Shown piece after piece: positions 59,471-64,000 of a stretch of DNA of 64,000 bases. The notes under the pieces were generated by a model that was not told the DNA's origin, did not search any database, and saw nothing but the letters and a program-made list of their open reading frames with translations. Numbering within the stretch: the stretch's first letter is position 1; the number at the start of each line of letters is the position of its first letter. Both the position numbers and the translations under genes were made by a program. This stretch comes from Paenibacillus artemisiicola (GTDB lineage Bacteria; Bacillota; Bacilli; Paenibacillales; Paenibacillaceae). The DNA is taken from contig NZ_JAGGDJ010000002.1 of assembly GCF_017652985.1 (NCBI RefSeq), positions 310,001 to 374,000 on the forward strand, given 5' to 3'.

Positions 59471-61258
59471 ATGAGAAAGCAGATGGTACTCGGTACCGTG
59501 ATCGCCGTTATGTTTCTTGCAAGCGCTTGCAGCAAGGCGTCTGACAACGAAGGGAACACGAACGGCGCAGCGAATGCATCGCAGCCGAGCGCTAACGCGG
59601 ATGCCGGCTCAACCAGCGGCGATGCCGGCGCGGGAAACGGCGATGCCGGCAAAACGGATACGCAAGCAGCCGATCCTTACGGCAAGTACGACGCAACGGT
59701 TACGATCAAGATCGCCCAGGACCTTCCTTCGGGAGACAAAGGCCTGCCGGCAGGCCAAACGGTCGAAGACAATGCCATGACGCAGTTTTACGAGAAGAAC
59801 CTGAACATCAAGCTGAGCCGCGATTGGAGCGCGGTCGACGGCGATCCCTACGATCAAAAAGCGATGCTCGCCATCGCAAGCCGAGAGCTGCCCGACGCCA
59901 TGCAAGTCAACGAAGAGCAGCTTCGCTTGATGGTCAAGGCCGGTCTGCTCGAGGACCTGACCGATACGTACGACAATTACGCTTCTTCCATGGTCAAGAA
60001 GCTCCAGGACGGCGGCGCGGCGCTGGATTCGGCCACGTTCGACGGCAAGCTGTACGGCATTCCGAGCATCAACATCAAAGGGGACGCCGTGACGGTGCTG
60101 TGGATCCGTAAGGACTGGCTGGATAAGCTCGGCCTGCAGCCGCCGAAAACGCGCGATGACGTGGCGAAAATCGCCAAAGCCTTCATCGACAACAAGATGG
60201 GCGGCCCGAACACCATCGGCCTGACCGGTCCGATTACGGATATGCTGTCCGACTCCGACGGCAACCGCGCCCATGGCTTCGACGCGATCTTCGCTTCCTA
60301 TAACTCCTACCCGAGAAACTGGGTCAAGGACGATAAGGGCAACGTCGTATACGGCTCGATCCAGCCGCAAACGAAGGACGCGCTGGCCACGCTGCGCGAC
60401 TGGTATTCGCAAGGCTTGATCGACAAGCAGTTCTTCCTTCGCGAAAATCCGGACGAATCGTACATCAATGGTCAAGGCGGCATGTTCTTCGGCCCGTGGT
60501 GGATGGGCTGGGGCAACATCGGCGATTCGTTCAAGCAAAATCCGGATGCGCAGTGGGTGGCTTATCCGGGACCGGTCGACGACAACGGCAACCTGAATAC
60601 CCACATGCAGCCGCCGTCGCGCGACTATATGGTCGTGCGCAAAGGCTTCGAGCATCCGGAAGCGTTGATGAAGGGCATCAACCTGACGGTCGGCGTAAAC
60701 CGCCATGCCACGGATCTGCCCGACGGCGTGCAGAATCAATGGGATACGACGGTTCAAAATACGAACATCGACGACGCGCTCAATATTTTCCGCGTCAACA
60801 TGGACGACACGAACGCCGTGTCCACGAGACGGCACGCCATCCTCGACGCGCTTAACGGCAAGGTCGACCCGGCCACGCTGGAGCCCGACGCCAAGCAAGC
60901 GTACGACTATGCCAAGAAGTACGTGAAGGATCCCGCTACGGATACGTTGGTCGACAAATATTACCCGCAGGCGGACAAGGACGGCTTGAATCCGACCACC
61001 ATCGGAGGCTTCCAGGCGTACATCGTCGGCGGAGCGCCGCTGGACAACAAGTACAACGAAGTCTCCAGTCTGCTCTACTCGCCGACGGCGACGATGAAGT
61101 CCAGATGGGCCAACCTGACGAAGATGGAGAACGAAACGTTCCTGAAGATCGTCATCGGCGAAGCGCCGCTCGATTCCTTCGACACCTTCGTCAAGGACTG
61201 GAAAGCGCAAGGCGGGGATACGATTACGAAGGAAGTCGAAGCGGCGATCAAACAATAA
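59471..61258 (+). CDS. LplA-type extracellular carbohydrate-binding lipoprotein
   Basis: A 595-residue binding protein of the Paenibacillus LplA/LipO type. Signal peptide with lipobox LASAC near residue 17, a Ser/Gly/Ala-rich linker (to about residue 65), then the binding fold (KIAQDLPSGDKGLPAGQTVEDNAMTQFYEK, LYGIPSINIKGDAVTVLWIRKDWLDKLG, GGMFFGPWWMGWG, GAPLDNKYNEVSSLLYSPT). It captures an oligosaccharide outside the cell and delivers it to the two permeases downstream. ATG with GAGGGAGG upstream. The Trp-rich FFGPWWMGWG loop is typical of the sugar site. Confidence 0.88.
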   Translation: MRKQMVLGTVIAVMFLASACSKASDNEGNTNGAANASQPSANADAGSTSGDAGAGNGDAGKTDTQAADPYGKYDATVTIKIAQDLPSGDKGLPAGQTVEDNAMTQFYEKNLNIKLSRDWSAVDGDPYDQKAMLAIASRELPDAMQVNEEQLRLMVKAGLLEDLTDTYDNYASSMVKKLQDGGAALDSATFDGKLYGIPSINIKGDAVTVLWIRKDWLDKLGLQPPKTRDDVAKIAKAFIDNKMGGPNTIGLTGPITDMLSDSDGNRAHGFDAIFASYNSYPRNWVKDDKGNVVYGSIQPQTKDALATLRDWYSQGLIDKQFFLRENPDESYINGQGGMFFGPWWMGWGNIGDSFKQNPDAQWVAYPGPVDDNGNLNTHMQPPSRDYMVVRKGFEHPEALMKGINLTVGVNRHATDLPDGVQNQWDTTVQNTNIDDALNIFRVNMDDTNAVSTRRHAILDALNGKVDPATLEPDAKQAYDYAKKYVKDPATDTLVDKYYPQADKDGLNPTTIGGFQAYIVGGAPLDNKYNEVSSLLYSPTATMKSRWANLTKMENETFLKIVIGEAPLDSFDTFVKDWKAQGGDTITKEVEAAIKQ

Positions 61259-61349
61259 CGAAATCCGCGCGAATACGGATCGGCGTCAGGCGGCATTCGG
61301 CCTGGCGCCGGTCAACATTTTCGGGATGGATAGGCGAGGGGCGAGGCTC

Positions 61350-62240
61350 ATGAATTTTTCAAAAGCGCAAAAGCATTATTTGTTTATGCTCATTCCGGGC
61401 ATCGTACTGCTGCTGACCTTCGAGACCACGCCGCTGCTCGGTTCGATCGTCGCCTTCATGGATTACTCGCCGGGGGTGCCGCTCAGCGATCAGACCTGGG
61501 TCGGTCTGGATAATTTCAAATACATGTTCCAAATGAACGACAGCTGGACGATTTTCAAAAATACGCTTCTACTGGCGACGCTCAAGATCGTGTTCAATCT
61601 GGTGTTTCCCCTGATTTTCGCGATCATGCTGAACGAAGTGAAAAATATCGTCTTCAAGCGCTGGGTACAGACGATCGTCTATCTGCCGCACTTCCTGTCG
61701 TGGGTCATCCTCTCCGGGATTCTGGTCGAGATCCTCGATCTGAACGGGGTGGTCAATACGATGATCGGCTGGTTCGGCGTCGATCCGATTCTGTTCCTCG
61801 GCAGCAATAAATGGTTCCCGACCATTATCGTCGGCAGCGACGTGTGGAAGGAGCTCGGCTTCAATCTCGTCATCTATCTGGCGGCGCTGACCGGCATCAA
61901 TCCCTCGCTAAACGAGGCGGCGGAGGTGGACGGCGCGACCCGAATGCAGCGCATCTGGCACGTCACCTTGCCCGGCGTCAGAACGACCATCGTCCTGCTG
62001 TCGACGCTTGCGATCGGCAACGTGCTGAATGCCGGCTTCGATCAGGTGTTCAACCTGTACAATCCGGCGGTGTACCAATCCGGCGACATCATCGACACGT
62101 ACGTGTACCGGGCGGGTCTGCTGGAGCTTCAGTATTCCCTGGCTACCGCGATGGGGCTGCTGAAATCGGTGCTCAGCTTCATTCTGATCGTCCTGGCCTA
62201 CACGCTTGCCAACAAGTTCAGCAACTATCGGGTGTTCTGA
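61350..62240 (+). CDS. Carbohydrate ABC transporter permease, YteP/LplB-like
   Basis: A 296-residue permease with six predicted helices. It opens with AQKHYLFMLIPGIVLLLTFETTPLLGSIVAFMDYSPG, the LplB hallmark, and carries the EAA loop NEAAEVDGATRMQRIWHVTLPGVRTTIV near residue 190. The ATG at 61350 follows GAGG; the in-frame ATG at 61326 has no site. It couples to a shared MsmX-type ATPase, since none is encoded here. Its stop is next to an ATG (TGATG at 62238) in the frame of the next permease. Confidence 0.9.
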   Translation: MNFSKAQKHYLFMLIPGIVLLLTFETTPLLGSIVAFMDYSPGVPLSDQTWVGLDNFKYMFQMNDSWTIFKNTLLLATLKIVFNLVFPLIFAIMLNEVKNIVFKRWVQTIVYLPHFLSWVILSGILVEILDLNGVVNTMIGWFGVDPILFLGSNKWFPTIIVGSDVWKELGFNLVIYLAALTGINPSLNEAAEVDGATRMQRIWHVTLPGVRTTIVLLSTLAIGNVLNAGFDQVFNLYNPAVYQSGDIIDTYVYRAGLLELQYSLATAMGLLKSVLSFILIVLAYTLANKFSNYRVF

Positions 62241-62263
62241 TGGGAAAGGAGGCGTCGGCCGCG

Positions 62264-63190
62264 ATGAGCGGAAATTCGTCGAACGCGCAGGCGTACAGCG
62301 GCAAGATCGCGCGCAAGCGCAACAAGAAAGGCACGATCGGAGATACGGTTATCCTTGTCGTGCTAAGCATCGTCAGCATTTTGAGCTTAGGTCCGATCTG
62401 GCACACGTTCGCGCTGTCCTTCAGCAGCAGCGTCGCGTCCAATGCGGGCCGGGTCGGCATGTGGCCGGTCGATTTCAATATGAATTCCTACAACTTGGTC
62501 ATCGGGGACAAGGAATTCTTCCTCGCCTTCTGGGTTTCGATCAAGCGCGTCTTGTTGGGGGGCATCGTCAATTTCGCCTTGACGATTTTGGTTGCGTTCC
62601 CCTTGTCCAGAACGACCAAGGAATTCAAGCTGCGGAATCTGTTCATGTGGTTTCTCGTGTTCACCATGCTCTTCAAGAGCAGTCTGATCCCGCTTTATTT
62701 GACGGTGCAAAACCTTGGCATGCTGAATTCCATCTGGTCCCTGGTGCTGCCGGTGGCCGTTCCCGTCTTCAACGTCATTCTGCTTATGAACTTCTTCCGC
62801 AGCATTCCGAAGGAGCTGGATCAGGCGGCGGAAATCGACGGCGCCGGTCCGTGGTACCTGATGCTGGGCATCTATGTGCCGCTCGCCGTTCCCGCGCTGG
62901 CCACGGTGACGCTGTTCAGTCTCGTCACCCACTGGAACAGCTTTCTCGACGGACTTGTCTTTATGAGCAAGACGGAAAATTATCCGCTGCAAACGTATAT
63001 CCAGCAGCTCGTCGTGCAGGTCGACTTGTCGAAGGTGACGGGCGAAGAGGCGGCCAAGCTGTCCCAAATTTCGAATAAAACGTTGAATGCCGCGAAAATC
63101 ATCGTCTCGATGATTCCGATCGTGGCGGTCTATCCGTTCATCCAGCGCTTCTTTATTCACGGCATTATGATCGGATCGGTAAAAGAATAA
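62264..63190 (+). CDS. Carbohydrate ABC transporter permease, YtcP/LplC-like
   Basis: A 308-residue permease with six predicted helices: GDTVILVVLSIVSILSLGPIWHTFALSFSSS, then KRVLLGGIVNFALTILVAFPLSRTTKEF, FTMLFKSSLIPLYLTVQNLGMLNS and EAA loop ELDQAAEIDGAGPWYLMLGIYVPLAVP near residue 195, ending QRFFIHGIMIGSVKE as is usual for the YtcP group. Start ATG 62264 is chosen because AAAGGAGG lies 11 bases upstream; ATG 62240, which overlaps the stop of the previous gene, is the alternative. Forms the importer with the two genes upstream. Confidence 0.9.
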   Translation: MSGNSSNAQAYSGKIARKRNKKGTIGDTVILVVLSIVSILSLGPIWHTFALSFSSSVASNAGRVGMWPVDFNMNSYNLVIGDKEFFLAFWVSIKRVLLGGIVNFALTILVAFPLSRTTKEFKLRNLFMWFLVFTMLFKSSLIPLYLTVQNLGMLNSIWSLVLPVAVPVFNVILLMNFFRSIPKELDQAAEIDGAGPWYLMLGIYVPLAVPALATVTLFSLVTHWNSFLDGLVFMSKTENYPLQTYIQQLVVQVDLSKVTGEEAAKLSQISNKTLNAAKIIVSMIPIVAVYPFIQRFFIHGIMIGSVKE

Positions 63191-63408
63191 CAGCGGCCGG
63201 CTTCACCGGCATCAGCGGCTTATATAGAGGAAATTAGGCAGGGAATAGGGGGAATATGATCCGCTTCCCGCCTCGAGCTTCGGTCAGCGAGGATGTTCGC
63301 AGCCGTAGTTTCGCGATTGAATTGCCCCTGGTTCGGGCGTCTCTTCCATTACGATAAAGGTGTCCATGCAGACGAGGTCATGAAGCGAGATTCGAAAGGA
63401 GACTGGCC

Positions 63409-64000
63409 ATGAATATTCGATTGAATGAAGAAGAGAGACGGAGCGGCACGCTTGCGCCGGATAAACTCGACTACGCCGTCGCGCTATTGAGCACGAAGGG
63501 GTACGTCATTCTCGAAAACGTCTTTTCACCCGAACGGGCGGACGAAATAAAGGCGTTTGTCTCGCGGCAGCCGCACGCAGGCAGCGGAGATGGCACGCGA
63601 GTCGCCCTGCCGATCGAAGAACCGTTCATTGCCTCCGATATCGTCGAGAACGGCGCGATTCTCGCACCGGTGGATCAACTCATCGGGGCGGACTGCGTGC
63701 TGCGGGCCGTTGCCGTCGAGCGGATCGCCGCGGGGAACGAGGCGTCCGGCGAGGTGACGATCGATTCGAAGCCGCTCTTCCCCGAGACGGAGAATGCGCG
63801 GTTTCCCGCTCATAAAATTCAGGTGACGATCGGGCTTGGCGATATGGAGGCAAGCGGAGGCGCCCCGGAGCTGTTTCCGGGCACGCATACGCAGCCGGAG
63901 CATTTCGCGATCCGCTACGGGGAATCAATGGTTCGGAAGCTGGCCGGCTCGATGCCTTCCGAAACGATCGCGCTTCGCAAAGGCGCCGTGCTGCTTCGCG
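63409..64000 (+). CDS. PhyH-family protein, 3' end beyond the window
   Basis: Open from ATG 63409 (GAAAGGAGA upstream) to the window edge, 197 residues seen. It resembles phytanoyl-CoA dioxygenase family proteins (2-oxoglutarate/Fe(II) oxygenases): ALLSTKGYVILENVFSPERADEI at the N-terminus, then PLFPETENARFPAHKIQVTIGLGDMEASGGAPELFPGTHTQPE with the distal His160. The proximal HxD motif, expected at about residues 117-119, reads Thr-Ile-Asp, so one iron ligand appears to be missing. A relative survives as a remnant at 47803-48138. It lies 218 bases behind the sugar permease genes and may or may not belong to them. Confidence 0.7.
   Translation, partial: MNIRLNEEERRSGTLAPDKLDYAVALLSTKGYVILENVFSPERADEIKAFVSRQPHAGSGDGTRVALPIEEPFIASDIVENGAILAPVDQLIGADCVLRAVAVERIAAGNEASGEVTIDSKPLFPETENARFPAHKIQVTIGLGDMEASGGAPELFPGTHTQPEHFAIRYGESMVRKLAGSMPSETIALRKGAVLLR

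Noticed and set aside
59609..61255. 548-codon minus-strand frame opposite the LplA-type lipoprotein
   Set aside because: Longest antisense frame, but Arg/Val-rich with no recognisable domain, while the plus frame has signal peptide and binding-protein motifs.

Overview
The window looks like chromosomal DNA of a GC-rich, endospore-forming member of the Bacillota, most likely Paenibacillaceae (Paenibacillus or Cohnella-like). This rests on strong AGGAGG-type ribosome binding sites with several GTG/TTG starts, a ger spore-germination operon, an SF0329-family protein, a YesN-like AraC response regulator, LplA/YteP/YtcP-type carbohydrate ABC genes without an ATPase, and a perfect cre (CcpA) box. 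I saw no rRNA, tRNA, CRISPR array, phage or insertion sequence. It reads as a patchwork of short operons, each with its own local regulator.

Layout. 1-5.6 kb: 3' end of a secreted Ig-like repeat protein broken by an in-frame TAA, an SGNH hydrolase, an SF0329 protein, an orphan response regulator and an IclR regulator. 5.6-9.8 kb: a small membrane protein, then an operon of ring-cleaving dioxygenase (MhqO-like), GTP cyclohydrolase II, DUF1641 and type II NADH dehydrogenase; both units start with the same promoter-like module. 9.9-17.3 kb: a peptide-type permease pair, a putative sugar-active protein behind a LacI-like operator, a Gfo/Idh/MocA dehydrogenase behind a cre box, an autoregulated TetR-DUF4260 pair and a zinc alcohol dehydrogenase. 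17.5-21.1 kb: a germination receptor operon in the order B-A-C. 21.3-28.6 kb: ROK regulator plus MFS transporter, ArsR plus iron alcohol dehydrogenase with shared operators, an SDR, an AraC regulator and an aldo/keto reductase.

28.8-39.9 kb is the most distinctive region. A TetR regulator is followed by a long co-oriented cluster: an HpaB-like flavin monooxygenase, a DszC-like monooxygenase, a MetQ-MetN-MetI-type ABC transporter, a DszA/NtaA-like monooxygenase, a 741-residue fusion of a DszB/SsuA-like domain to an SfnB-like monooxygenase, and a second DszA/NtaA-like monooxygenase. The inferred role is uptake and oxidative desulfurization of an organosulfur compound. No flavin reductase is encoded, so one would have to act in trans.

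40-64 kb: a GH18-type secreted protein with six N-terminal repeats; a TetR regulator divergent from a FrnE-like/OYE pair; a sugar-type binding lipoprotein; a YjgB-like protein; a PhyH gene remnant; an Rrf2 regulator with a DHA2 efflux pump; an SDR with an operator inside its promoter and an inverted SDR remnant nearby; NIPSNAP plus two aldo/keto reductases; a CapA-like protein; IclR divergent from malate synthase G with a 20-base palindrome over the promoter; and an Lpl-type carbohydrate ABC operon followed by a PhyH-family gene cut by the window end.

Family assignments come from reading motifs and remembered family features. No searches were run.
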